Source of the DNA: Nitrospiria bacterium
GTDB taxonomy: Bacteria; Nitrospirota; Nitrospiria; JACQBZ01
NCBI GenBank assembly: GCA_035498035.1
Contig: DATKAN010000010.1
Location: 62,001-126,000, forward strand
Length of the DNA stretch: 64,000 bases
Direction: 5' to 3'
The translations under genes and the position numbers were made by a program. The notes beneath the pieces were generated by a model, which was not told where the DNA came from, made no database searches, and worked only from the letters and a program-made list of their open reading frames with translations. The stretch's first letter is position 1, and every line of letters begins with the position of its first letter. Positions 50,467 through 58,636 of this stretch are shown here, piece by piece.

Positions 50467-50985
50467 ATCGCGGTCAAACAGCGTGTCAATAACGAAATCC
50501 GGGTTCGGGAAGTCCGGGTCATCGGGGTCGAGGGAGAACAGCTCGGCGTCCTGCCGACGCGGGAGGCCATCGCCAAGGCCGCCGAACAGGGCTTCGATCT
50601 GGTGGAGGTGGCGCCGACGTCTCAGCCGCCCGTCTGTCGTATTATGGATTACGGAAAATTCAAATACGAACAGAACAAGAAACTCCATGCGATGAAACAG
50701 CATCAGAAGACGACGCATGTGAAAGAGATCAAATTGAGGCCCCACACGGACAAACACGATCTGGATTTCAAGATTCGTCATATTCGCGAATTTTTGCAGG
50801 CCAGTGATAAAGTCAAAGTGACGATGATGTTCCGGGGCCGGGAAATGGTGTACCTCGACGCCGGCAAGATGACCCTGGCCAAGGTCATCGAGTCCGTGAA
50901 CGATATCGGAATCATTGAACAACAACCCCGACTGGAAGGGCGCAACATGATCTTGATCCTGTCGCCCAAACCCCAAACCGCCTAA
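50467..50985 (+). CDS. infC: Translation initiation factor IF-3 with AUC start codon
   Basis: A 172-aa protein. No ATG, GTG or TTG precedes the conserved N-terminus; the frame begins at ATC with AAGGAGG eight bases upstream and reads VKQRVNNEIRVREVRVIG, the standard IF-3 opening. IF3-N has EAIAKAAEQGFDLVEVAP; the linker and IF3-C have PPVCRIMDYGKFKYEQNKK, HVKEIKLRPHTDKHDLDFKI and KVTMMFRGREMVY. IF-3 rejects non-AUG starts, so its own rare start codon provides negative feedback, as known for E. coli AUU. It lies 57 bases after thrS, in the usual order before rpmI and rplT. Confidence 0.93.
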   Translation: MAVKQRVNNEIRVREVRVIGVEGEQLGVLPTREAIAKAAEQGFDLVEVAPTSQPPVCRIMDYGKFKYEQNKKLHAMKQHQKTTHVKEIKLRPHTDKHDLDFKIRHIREFLQASDKVKVTMMFRGREMVYLDAGKMTLAKVIESVNDIGIIEQQPRLEGRNMILILSPKPQTA

Positions 50986-51127
50986 AGGGGCGGTCCTCTG
51001 GCTGGCGCCATTCGTGAGAATCCATCTAGTGAGGTCGGCGAGCGATAGGAAATTCAGAATCTTTGGAAGCTTAAAGAGAGGGGGCGACGCAAGCCCCTAA
51101 AATTAACGGAAAGGACTTGAAACAAAA

Positions 51128-51325
51128 ATGCCAAAGCTAAAATCGCACAAAGGGGTGGCCAAACGGTTCAAGCGAACCGGAACCGGCAAGATCAAACACA
51201 AGCAAACCGGTAAGAGCCATCTGTTGACTCACAAAACCCGGTCCCGGAAGCGGCACCTCAGGGCCTCCGGGCTGGTTTCGAAGGCCGATCAACAGACGGT
51301 CAAACGCCTGTTGCCGTATTCCTAA
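51128..51325 (+). CDS. rpmI: 50S ribosomal protein bL35
   Basis: A 65-aa basic protein: MPKLKSHKGVAKRFKRTGTG, then KIKHKQTGKSHLLTHKTRSRKRHLR and a C-terminal VKRLLPY. This is the canonical bL35 sequence layout, and it is located between infC and rplT as in most bacteria. AACGGAAAGGA lies before the ATG. The following 217 bases contain a dispersed repeat and a structured AT-rich region before rplT. Confidence 0.96.
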   Translation: MPKLKSHKGVAKRFKRTGTGKIKHKQTGKSHLLTHKTRSRKRHLRASGLVSKADQQTVKRLLPYS

Positions 51326-51333
51326 AATGAATC

Positions 51334-51366
51334 ACCCCAGCGAACAAAGCGAGTGAGAAGGGAAGG
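51334..51366 (+). repeat. Copy of dispersed GCGAGC-type repeat after rpmI
   Basis: Reads ccccagcgaacaaagcgagt followed by gagaagggaagg, a few bases after the rpmI stop; compare 4677 and 44135. Confidence 0.5.
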
Positions 51367-51369
51367 CTG

Positions 51370-51467
51370 AAAAGTCCCCGCCCGGGGGGATTTTCCCTTA
51401 TTTTCCATTTTCAATTTACGACTACCGGCGGGTAATTTTGGAAAATGGAGAATGGTAATTCGTAAAT
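51370..51467 (+). promoter_or_regulatory. Structured leader of rplT: hairpin plus pseudoknot-type interleaved repeats
   Basis: A hairpin AAAGTCCCC/GGGGATTTT (about 51370-51394) is followed by two crossing complementary pairs: TCCATTTTC (51404-51412) with GAAAATGGA (51441-51449), and ATTTACGA (51414-51421) with TCGTAAAT (51460-51467). The A-B-A'-B' order is that of an H-type pseudoknot. bL20 is a known translational repressor acting on structured leaders, so a regulatory role is plausible but unproven. Confidence 0.45.
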
Positions 51468-51542
51468 AGGGAATCCACAAATCTCGGGAAATGAATCGGA
51501 GGGGGCGACCTGAGCCCCTTCAAATAGAAAAGGAGTGAAGGT

Positions 51543-51905
51543 ATGCCACGCGCAAAAGGAGGTCCAAAAACAAGAGCACGCCGAAAAGGCCGGCTGAAAC
51601 TGGCCAAAGGGTTTTACGGCGGGAAACACCGTCTTTTCCGGACGGCGACGGAGCTGGTGGACAAAGGCCGGCAATATGCCTATCGCGACCGGCGGCAACG
51701 GAAACGGGATTTTCGCCGTCTTTGGATCGTGCGGATCAACGCCGCCGTGTCCAATCACGGGCTGTCTTACTCGAAATTCATGGCCGGATTGAAAAAGGCC
51801 GGCATCGGGCTCGATCGAAAAGTCCTGGCCGATCTGGCCATCACGGATCCGCAGGGTTTTGCGAAGATCGCGGAAACGGCGAAGTCCAAGCTGGCCGCGG
51901 CTTAG
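51543..51905 (+). CDS. rplT: 50S ribosomal protein bL20
   Basis: A 120-aa protein with the full bL20 pattern: [87 protein letters not shown] and [24 protein letters not shown] lies shortly before the ATG. It is required for 23S rRNA folding and often controls rpmI-rplT translation. The downstream neighbour is not pheST in the usual direction: the gene ends 16 bases from the tail of an oppositely oriented archaeal-type pheT. Confidence 0.97.
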   Translation: MPRAKGGPKTRARRKGRLKLAKGFYGGKHRLFRTATELVDKGRQYAYRDRRQRKRDFRRLWIVRINAAVSNHGLSYSKFMAGLKKAGIGLDRKVLADLAITDPQGFAKIAETAKSKLAAA

Positions 51906-51921
51906 GCGGCCGGGTTTCCCT

Positions 51922-53640
51922 CTACGATTGAGGGGCCTGTATCAGCGATCCTTCGGGCGGAAAGTCCAATGCCAGCTCAAAAACCGCGCAGGGCATCGCG
52001 ATTTGCCAGTTCGCGAGGACCTGCGGATGAAGTTCGCCGATCAACCCAAGGTCACGGCCCCCGGCCACGATCTTTCCGACCCGTCCCTCGATGAAGGAGG
52101 GATGGGAGGCGGGCTCCAATTGATAGATCCCGCCCATATAGTACATCAACAGGTCCAGACAGGAATGAAGCTCCGAAAAGTTGGCCGCCGGATGGGCGAT
52201 CAGCGCGGCCAGTTTCAGCAGGGTTCGTGTTCCCTCGGGCGCGTTCCCGTCCGTGAGGGCCGTTTCGCCCGCCTCGAAGATCCGGTGGGGATAGAAGCTC
52301 TTCGAGCTGGCGGCCTCCACCCGCAACAGAGAAGGGACAAGGCTGCTCCGTAAGGCCGAGTAGGTCTGCGACATCACGTTTTCAACCAGGACCAGATCCG
52401 CTTGCATATCGGAGAGGGACATCCGGTCGACCGATTCTTCCCGATTCGTCAGGATATTTGAGATCACTTCCTGGAAACCCATTCCGATCATGGATTCCCT
52501 GACCCGATCCGAGACCTGTTCGATGGACGAAAGCCCTCCGAGCGTAAATTCGGTCGGCATCTCGGATTCAAAGCTTTCATAGCCCCGGCTGATCGCAAAA
52601 TCCTCCACCACATCCACCGGATGAAGCAAATCATCCCGGTAAGCCGGCACCGACACGGTCAGGCGGCGACCGCGGGTCCGAACGGTGTATCCGTAGGCCT
52701 TCAGGGTCGAAACGGCCGTCGGGGCCTCGATCGCTTCCCCCAAAGCCGCGCTCAGATGGTCCAGCGTCATTTCCATCGGCCTCGCCAACACGGCCGGCAT
52801 CGTAATCTTTCGTCCGTAATCCGTGGCATAAGGATAACGGACCTCGACCGGGTCGATCCCGGCGCCCCGGTCGGCGAGATTCGCCGCCAAGATATTCACG
52901 GTCAGGATCACCATGCGAAGATCGGTCCCGGTGACTTCGACAAACAGATCGCGGTCCCCGACCCGCACTTCGCCGACCTCGCGGCTGTTGATGATCGGCG
53001 GGAATGAGAGAACCTTGTCTTCCCGGTCGGCCAACAACGGATAGGCGGCCGCCCCGGATAAGATCCCGGCGTAGGTTTTTCCCTTGGGATGCTCCTTCAA
53101 GATCTCGGCCGGGGTCATCGACGATTCGGACCCGAGCGGGACGAACCGGGCTCCGTCGGGCTGAACCGTTTTGTACGTGACGGGAAAAGCGATCCGGGCC
53201 AGTCGATAAAGACCGATCGAAACCAGGTGACGTTTCCGTCCGAAACTCTCGCTCAGCTTTTCCTGGGTCTGGATCAGCTGGACCAGCGCTTCCCCGTCGA
53301 TGGACAGGCCGCGCGCGATGCAGGCTCCGATGTACGGTCGGACGCTTTTCAAGGGAGGCGAGACCTCAATGACGGCCGCGGGTTTCCTCTTGCCGCCGTA
53401 GAAGGGATACGGAACGCCTCTCCTCCGCAGATGCGTCTTGATCTGCCGGGCCACGCCCTCCACACACCACAGATCCGGCCGGTTCGTATCGTTCAGCTCG
53501 AGCTTCAGCTTTCCGGTCGATTCATCGTGCTCCTTGATCTCGCCTTTGACCAAGGGCAGCCGGTCGGCCAGTTCTGCAAGCGTCAGGGAGCGGCCGAGCA
53601 GACTTTCAAGATCCTTCATCTTGACCTGAATTGTCGGCAT
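51922..53640 (-). CDS. pheT: Phenylalanyl-tRNA synthetase beta subunit, archaeal/eukaryotic type
   Basis: A 572-aa protein, the length of archaeal PheT (about 550) rather than the roughly 800 of bacterial PheT. It lacks the N-terminal EMAP/tRNA-binding-type domain and the C-terminal ferredoxin-fold anticodon domain of bacterial forms. Landmarks: LELNDTNRPDLWCVEGVARQI, IGACIARGLSIDGEALVQLIQTQEKLSESFGRKR, PPIINSREVGEV, DVVEDFAISRGYESF and ISNILTNREESVDRM. These are the archaeal B1, B3/4 and B5 patterns. It follows pheS by three bases on the same strand and is convergent with rplT. The pair has evidently replaced the bacterial-type pheST normally found after rplT. Confidence 0.93.
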   Translation of the reverse strand: MPTIQVKMKDLESLLGRSLTLAELADRLPLVKGEIKEHDESTGKLKLELNDTNRPDLWCVEGVARQIKTHLRRRGVPYPFYGGKRKPAAVIEVSPPLKSVRPYIGACIARGLSIDGEALVQLIQTQEKLSESFGRKRHLVSIGLYRLARIAFPVTYKTVQPDGARFVPLGSESSMTPAEILKEHPKGKTYAGILSGAAAYPLLADREDKVLSFPPIINSREVGEVRVGDRDLFVEVTGTDLRMVILTVNILAANLADRGAGIDPVEVRYPYATDYGRKITMPAVLARPMEMTLDHLSAALGEAIEAPTAVSTLKAYGYTVRTRGRRLTVSVPAYRDDLLHPVDVVEDFAISRGYESFESEMPTEFTLGGLSSIEQVSDRVRESMIGMGFQEVISNILTNREESVDRMSLSDMQADLVLVENVMSQTYSALRSSLVPSLLRVEAASSKSFYPHRIFEAGETALTDGNAPEGTRTLLKLAALIAHPAANFSELHSCLDLLMYYMGGIYQLEPASHPSFIEGRVGKIVAGGRDLGLIGELHPQVLANWQIAMPCAVFELALDFPPEGSLIQAPQS

Positions 53641-53643
53641 GGG

Positions 53644-55215
53644 TTAGGGCCTCGCCCGCCTGGTCCGGATCAGGTCCAGATCGCTCGAGAAAAGATCGCG
53701 GATGTCCCCGATGCCCAGCGCGACCATCGCCATCCGGTCCAGACCCAGCCCCCAGGCAATCACGGGGACTTTGACTCCGAGCGGCGACGTGACCTCCGGA
53801 CGGAACAGGCCCGCTCCGCCCAGCTCCATCCAGCCCAGGCGGGGATGCTTGACATGCATCTCGACCGACGGCTCGGTGTAGGGAAAATAGGCCGGCAGGT
53901 ATTTGATTTCCGTCGCATGCGCCATTTCGGTCGCAAACAGTTTTAACAGACCCAACAACGTCCGGAATGTGATCTTCTCGCCCAGGGCGATCCCCTCGAC
54001 CTGGAAGAAATCGGGCGCATGGGTCGCATCGACCAGATCGTAGCGGAAGCAGCGGGCGATCGAGAAATATTTTCCGGGGATTCGGGGAGAGGCCGCCAGG
54101 GTCCGGGCCGAGACGGCCGTCCCCTGACTCCGGAGGACGAGGCGCTTGGCTCTTTCGGGATCGAAAGCGTAGCGCCATCCGCGCGAGCCGGTTTTCCAGC
54201 CCGACTCGTGCGTTTTGGCGACCTGGGCCGCATAGGGTTCGGGGAGGGACCCGACCCTTTTGGGACGATCGACGAAATAGACGTCGTGAATATCCCGCGC
54301 CGGGTGAAATTGGGGCATGAACAGCGCGTCGCTGTTCCAGAACTCCGATTCGACCAGCGGCCCGCGCATTTCCTGAAAGCCCATCGAGACCAGCCGGGTC
54401 TTGACGCTGTCGAGAAACTCCCGATAGGGATGCTTTCGCCCGGCGGCCGTCCGGGCGGGCTTGAGGCCGATATTATATTTTCGGAAGGACTTCCCCCGCC
54501 ACGCTCCGTCCTTGAGCAACTCCGGCGTGAGTTGGGCGATTTCATCGGCCCCGGCCGCTTCGGGGGTCCATCGTTCGACGAGGCCGCGTCCCAATTCAGT
54601 CAGAGCCAGGCGCTTGGATTTTTTCTCGGTTCGCTTTATGACCCCCCGGGTCTTCCACTGCTTTTCAAGACAATCATCAAGTAGATGCTTTTCCTCGGCC
54701 GACAATTCCGATTCATCGAGCGCCCCTGCGGCGGACCGCAAGCGCCTTAATAGGCCCGGAAGCACCGATTCAATCATCGACGGCAACGATGCGCCCGTCG
54801 GCTCCAGGATCCCGCCCGGTCCCATCCGAACCGTTTCATGATCTTTGCTTCGCAGATTTCCCAAGACCGTGCTGACTTCGGAGGACTCCAGATCCTCAAG
54901 CCGGGACAGGTCCTTTACCGTAACCTGCTGGCCCGCTTTCAGCCTGTCGAGAATTCGTTGTTCCGGCAATTCATGGTCCGCATATTTGCGGCCAAGCTCT
55001 GTAATGGATGAGAACCGCGTCACCCTTTCATCTTCGACCTTGATCACCCCTTTGGTGATGAGCCACCCCAGGGCCATCGAAAGGCGGGACTCGTCCAGGG
55101 CGGTTTCCCGGATCAATTCATGGTCCCATAATGCCGCACGGACCTTGAGCATCGCGAGCACTTTGCGCTCGAGCGGATGCAGACCGGATAGAAGCTGTGC
55201 GATGTCCTGCGACAT
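53644..55215 (-). CDS. pheS: Phenylalanyl-tRNA synthetase alpha subunit, archaeal/eukaryotic type
   Basis: A 523-aa protein, far longer than bacterial PheS (about 330-350). The first 200 residues are tandem winged-helix domains (LHPLERKVLAMLKVRAALWD; MALGWLITKGVIKVEDERV; ELGRKYADHELPEQRIL) as in archaeal and eukaryotic PheS. The class II catalytic core follows: HPYREFLDSVKTRLVSMGFQ, SEFWNSDALFMPQFHPARDIHD, motif 2 around YFSIARCFRYDLVDATHAPDFFQVEG, and motif 3 GLGLDRMAMVALGIGDIRDL. It charges tRNA-Phe as an (alpha-beta)2 enzyme with PheT. It has its own promoter (55248-55276). Confidence 0.94.
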   Translation of the reverse strand: MSQDIAQLLSGLHPLERKVLAMLKVRAALWDHELIRETALDESRLSMALGWLITKGVIKVEDERVTRFSSITELGRKYADHELPEQRILDRLKAGQQVTVKDLSRLEDLESSEVSTVLGNLRSKDHETVRMGPGGILEPTGASLPSMIESVLPGLLRRLRSAAGALDESELSAEEKHLLDDCLEKQWKTRGVIKRTEKKSKRLALTELGRGLVERWTPEAAGADEIAQLTPELLKDGAWRGKSFRKYNIGLKPARTAAGRKHPYREFLDSVKTRLVSMGFQEMRGPLVESEFWNSDALFMPQFHPARDIHDVYFVDRPKRVGSLPEPYAAQVAKTHESGWKTGSRGWRYAFDPERAKRLVLRSQGTAVSARTLAASPRIPGKYFSIARCFRYDLVDATHAPDFFQVEGIALGEKITFRTLLGLLKLFATEMAHATEIKYLPAYFPYTEPSVEMHVKHPRLGWMELGGAGLFRPEVTSPLGVKVPVIAWGLGLDRMAMVALGIGDIRDLFSSDLDLIRTRRARP

Positions 55216-55247
55216 GAAATTCCGCCGATGATAAAAGTTCGGCCCTT

Positions 55248-55276
55248 ACGATACCTTCCGAGGGGAATTTTGTCAA
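55248..55276 (-). promoter_or_regulatory. Promoter TTGACA-17-TATCGT for pheS-pheT
   Basis: -35 at 55271-55276 and -10 at 55248-55253 on the minus strand; start of transcription near 55241, about 26 bases before the pheS ATG. Confidence 0.65.
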
Positions 55277-55321
55277 GGCGAGACCGGGCGGATCAACGAT
55301 TTCAGCCGGGCATCGATGGGT

Positions 55322-56332
55322 CTAAAACCGATACCCAATATTCGTGCCCAGGGTAAAGTCCGCCGCGGCGCCTTCCGGATTCGCGAAGTTTTCGATTCCG
55401 AACAGTTGGAAGAGGATGCGGGACTTGAAGCGATAATTAATTCCCCAAACGGATTCAAACACTCCATTATCCAGCACGCGGGCCCCCGTTCCGTGAAAGG
55501 GAGAGTTATAATAATCCAATTGCCCGACAAGGGAAAAGGAAGGTGTCCACATAAACTCGGCGGCCAGCGCGGCGGAATAAATCGCCCTCAGCGTCAGATC
55601 GGTCGGACCAAAATCGCCGCCCGGGAGGACCACGCTTTGATTTAAATAAAAGAGCCACCGACGGCCCAAGCTTTTCTGGAGCACAAGTCCCAGGCCGAAA
55701 TCCGACTTTCCCGAACCGAAAGCCTTTTCTAAATCCCCCGTCGAAAATTTAACGGCGACTCGCAGCGCCGCGGCCGGGGTTGCGGGCCCCTCCTGGAGGA
55801 CGAGATATTTGCCGCTCAAGGACACATCCCCCACCCCCGCTTGATGATCCTGGCCCGATACGATAACCGTTCCGTCCTGTATGATGGCATAGCCTCCGAA
55901 TGAACCGTCGTGAAATTTGATGCGATCCGGGTTAAGCGTGCCGAAGTCGTGTTCCACGCTCATTATAAAGGGATCCAGAAATCCCCCGTTTCTGTAATAA
56001 AACGGAATTTCCAGGCCGATCTCCGCCCGATCCGTGAAACCATACTTGAGGTGCAGGGCCGAACGGAACGTTTCAAATTTCAGCGTGGCATCGACCTGCG
56101 GGGTCGATTCACTCAGTATGGTGTTGCTCTCGGCCACCTCGAGGCTTACCTCAAACGAATCGCGGGGCAGCGTTGTGGCTTTTTCAGATGGAAGGGAGAG
56201 AAATAAGAGCTGGACGGGATTGTAGTTTCGGTTGGGAAAAGGCCCGCCTCCATCCACATACGGTTCGGCCAAGGAAAACCGATCCGGTCCCCAGCCCCAC
56301 AGGGCGCAGAAGAAAAGAAGACATAACTTCAT
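55322..56332 (-). CDS. DUF3187-family outer-membrane-type protein
   Basis: A 336-aa protein; I start at MKLCLLFFCALWGWG, whose signal peptide ends SLAEPY. The mature part begins GGGPFPNRNYNPVQLLFLSLPSE, the DUF3187 opening, followed by alternating-strand segments: FRSALHLKYGFTDRAEIGLEIPFYYRNGGFLDPFI, LGLVLQKSLGRRWLFYLNQSV, LVGQLDYYNSPFHGTG. It ends LGTNIGYRF, with a C-terminal aromatic as in outer-membrane barrels. The family is annotated only as an uncharacterised outer-membrane or transporter-like group. It stands between pheS and arsC with no obvious operon partner. Confidence 0.82.
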   Translation of the reverse strand: MKLCLLFFCALWGWGPDRFSLAEPYVDGGGPFPNRNYNPVQLLFLSLPSEKATTLPRDSFEVSLEVAESNTILSESTPQVDATLKFETFRSALHLKYGFTDRAEIGLEIPFYYRNGGFLDPFIMSVEHDFGTLNPDRIKFHDGSFGGYAIIQDGTVIVSGQDHQAGVGDVSLSGKYLVLQEGPATPAAALRVAVKFSTGDLEKAFGSGKSDFGLGLVLQKSLGRRWLFYLNQSVVLPGGDFGPTDLTLRAIYSAALAAEFMWTPSFSLVGQLDYYNSPFHGTGARVLDNGVFESVWGINYRFKSRILFQLFGIENFANPEGAAADFTLGTNIGYRF

Positions 56333-56554
56333 ACGCCAGAGGCCGATGAGCTCCCGGAACAGATTTCCCCTGATAACCCCGTTGATATCACGAACGTTCA
56401 GGATTCGCCCCATGGCCGAACATTATGCAAGCGGGAAACCCCTTGGAATCCAGTTGCCATTCAGGACATTTTTATCCTCTTCACGAAGTTAATCTATACT
56501 TATTGATTATAAATGATCTGAGGCGAAACCGCGACTGTGGGTCTGACGGAAGAA

Positions 56555-56905
56555 TTACAGGATTTGTTCAACATTTTCAGGGGGCCGACCCAGAGCGGCG
56601 CGACCTTTGGAGAGCACGATCGGCCGCTGGATCAGGATCGGATGCCGGACCATCGCCGCGATCAGGGCGGCGCGGGAGAGTTTCGGGTTTTCCAGTTTCA
56701 GTCTCTTGTAGACCTCCTCCTTCGTCCGAAGCAGCTCCCGCGGATCCATCCCGAGAAGCTTCAAGATCGCGTCGAGTTCTTTCTCGGTCGGGGGCGTCTT
56801 GAGGTACTCGACGACCTTCGGCTCGATCCCCTTCTTCCGGATCAGATCCAATGTCTTACGGGACGTTCCGCAGCGCGGATTATGGTAAATCGTTACGTCG
56901 GCCAT
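56555..56905 (-). CDS. arsC: ArsC-family arsenate reductase (glutaredoxin type)
   Basis: A 116-aa protein of the E. coli plasmid ArsC fold. The catalytic Cys12 lies in IYHNPRCGTSRKTLDLIR, followed by VEYLKTPPTEKELDAILKLLGM and the C-terminal RPILIQRPIVL-type segment with an arginine (HPILIQRPIVLSKGRAALG). It would reduce arsenate with glutaredoxin and glutathione, or a thioredoxin equivalent. It lies five bases after the kelch lipoprotein stop. No arsB or arsR is seen, so the role may be general thiol chemistry. Confidence 0.88.
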   Translation of the reverse strand: MADVTIYHNPRCGTSRKTLDLIRKKGIEPKVVEYLKTPPTEKELDAILKLLGMDPRELLRTKEEVYKRLKLENPKLSRAALIAAMVRHPILIQRPIVLSKGRAALGRPPENVEQIL

Positions 56906-56910
56906 AACGC

Positions 56911-57930
56911 TTATGGAATCGACGGTGTAAAGGTCTCGACCGTTCCTTGATCGTCTCCTCCAACGGCATAAAGGATCCCGTTCACCACGCCGGCCGCCAG
57001 CAAGGTCCTTCCGGTGGGCATCGGGTCCAGGGCGGTCCAGGTATTCGTCGCCGGATTATAGGCCTCGAGCCTTTTCGGCACCGTGTCGCCGGGCTGGATA
57101 TCCGGCAATTGGCCTCCAACGGCGTAAATAATCCCGTCGTTTTCCCCAACGGCCAGTCCGCCTCGTGCGGTGGGCATCGAGGTCTCGGGGGTCCACGTGT
57201 CCGTCCCTGGATCGAAGGCCTCGACCGTCGAAAGATTATTTGAACCGTCGGTGCTTCCTCCAACGGCATATAGGATATCGTTCGCCACGCCGACCCCGAG
57301 CAAAATCCGCTCGGTCGGCATCATGGTCTTCGATACCCAGGTGTCGGTCCCGGGATTGTATTCCTCGACCGGTGCCGGCGGGCTGGGTGCGATGACACCC
57401 CCAACAGCATAGATCCGGCCATTCACCACACCGACCCCCAGGCCATATCGCCCCGTGGACATCGAAGCCCTGGGTGTCCAACTATTGGCCACAGGATCGT
57501 AGGCTTCGACAGTAGCAAGAGTGCTCACTCCATCGCTCCCTCCGATCGCATAGAGGATGTCATGGCCATTGACATTGACGACCCCGACGGCCAGCCCCGA
57601 CCGTGCGGTTGGCATCGGGGGCTTCGCGGTCCATTTGTTCGTCGCTGGATCGTAGGCCTCGACGGTCGGGAGAAAATCTCCGACGCAGGTAGAACCGTTG
57701 CAGACGATGTCGTCTCCCCCAACCGCATAAAGGATGCCGTTCAAGACCCCGACACCCAGTCCCGTTCGCCACGTAGGCATCGGAGTCTTCGTGGTCCAGG
57801 CGCTGCCACTGCCTGGGCTGTTCTTCTGAGTTCCCCCGCCCAGGCAACCGGCCGGAAGACCGGAAGCGAGGACTACGGCCAATAGATAGGAAATTTTGAA
57901 TAAGATTGCAGATCGTCTCGGCCCCATCAA
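56911..57930 (-). CDS. Kelch-repeat beta-propeller lipoprotein
   Basis: A 339-aa protein with lipobox LPAGC (Cys29) and six kelch repeats of about 48 residues: MPTWRTGLGVGVLNGILYAVGGDD...VEAYDPATNKWTAKPPMPT and five similar units (MPTARSGLAVGVV; MSTGRYGLGVGVVNGRIYAVGG; MPTERILLGVGVANDILYAVGG; MPTARGGLAVGEN; MPTGRTLLAAGVVNGILYAVGG). Six blades suggest a six-bladed propeller exposed on the outer membrane or periplasm. The repeats are unusually similar, which implies recent duplication. It is cotranscribed with arsC (five-base gap). Binding partner unknown. Confidence 0.88.
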   Translation of the reverse strand: MMGPRRSAILFKISYLLAVVLASGLPAGCLGGGTQKNSPGSGSAWTTKTPMPTWRTGLGVGVLNGILYAVGGDDIVCNGSTCVGDFLPTVEAYDPATNKWTAKPPMPTARSGLAVGVVNVNGHDILYAIGGSDGVSTLATVEAYDPVANSWTPRASMSTGRYGLGVGVVNGRIYAVGGVIAPSPPAPVEEYNPGTDTWVSKTMMPTERILLGVGVANDILYAVGGSTDGSNNLSTVEAFDPGTDTWTPETSMPTARGGLAVGENDGIIYAVGGQLPDIQPGDTVPKRLEAYNPATNTWTALDPMPTGRTLLAAGVVNGILYAVGGDDQGTVETFTPSIP

Positions 57931-57960
57931 AGAAACCCGGATACCAGACCCAAACGCCGG

Positions 57961-58635
57961 CTAAGAACCGACCGCACGTCGCATCTTCTGAATCGTGTCC
58001 TTGTAATCCTTGCTCTCGAAGATGGCCGAACCCGAAACCAGGATGTCCGCTCCGGCCTGGGCGATGGCCCCAACGTTTTCGACCTTGATGCCCCCGTCGA
58101 TCTCCAGCTCGACCTTCGCCCCGCGTTGATCGATCATCGTTCGGGCCCGCCGCAGTTTTTCCAAGGCGGACGGAATGAAGCCCTGGCCGCCGAATCCCGG
58201 ATTGACCGACATGATCAAGAGGAGATCCACTTCGCCCAGGATTTCCTCCACGCTCGAGAGCGGGGTGGCGGGGTTCAAGGTCACGCCGGCCTTCACGCCC
58301 TCCTCCTTGATCGATTGGATCGTCCGATGAAGATGAGGACAGGTCTCGACATGAACCGTGATATAGTTGCTCCCGGCCTTGATGAAGTCATGGATGAAAT
58401 CGTCCGGATTCGTCATCATCAGATGAACGTCCAGAGGCAGACGGGTCACCTTGCGGATGGCCTTCACGATCGGAGGCCCGATCGTGAAGTTCGGAACAAA
58501 ATGTCCGTCCATCACGTCCACATGGATCATATCGGCCCCGGCCTCCGTGACCTTGGCGATCTCCTCCGCCAAATGGGCAAAGTCCGCCGAGAGAATCGAG
58601 GGGGCGATCTTTTTGGACCCGGCCGTCGTCGTCAT
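57961..58635 (-). CDS. rpe: Ribulose-phosphate 3-epimerase
   Basis: A 224-aa TIM-barrel enzyme interconverting D-ribulose-5-phosphate and D-xylulose-5-phosphate. APSILSADFAHLAEEI, MIHVDVMDGHFVPNFTIGPPIVKAI (catalytic Asp and metal His), PLDVHLMMTNPDDFI, LLIMSVNPGFGGQGFIPSALEKL, and VELEIDGGIKVENVGAI followed by GADILVSGSAIF are all canonical. Last gene of the def-fmt-htpX-rsmB-rpe unit; its ATG begins one base after the rsmB stop. Confidence 0.95.
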   Translation of the reverse strand: MTTTAGSKKIAPSILSADFAHLAEEIAKVTEAGADMIHVDVMDGHFVPNFTIGPPIVKAIRKVTRLPLDVHLMMTNPDDFIHDFIKAGSNYITVHVETCPHLHRTIQSIKEEGVKAGVTLNPATPLSSVEEILGEVDLLLIMSVNPGFGGQGFIPSALEKLRRARTMIDQRGAKVELEIDGGIKVENVGAIAQAGADILVSGSAIFESKDYKDTIQKMRRAVGS

Positions 58636-58636
58636 C

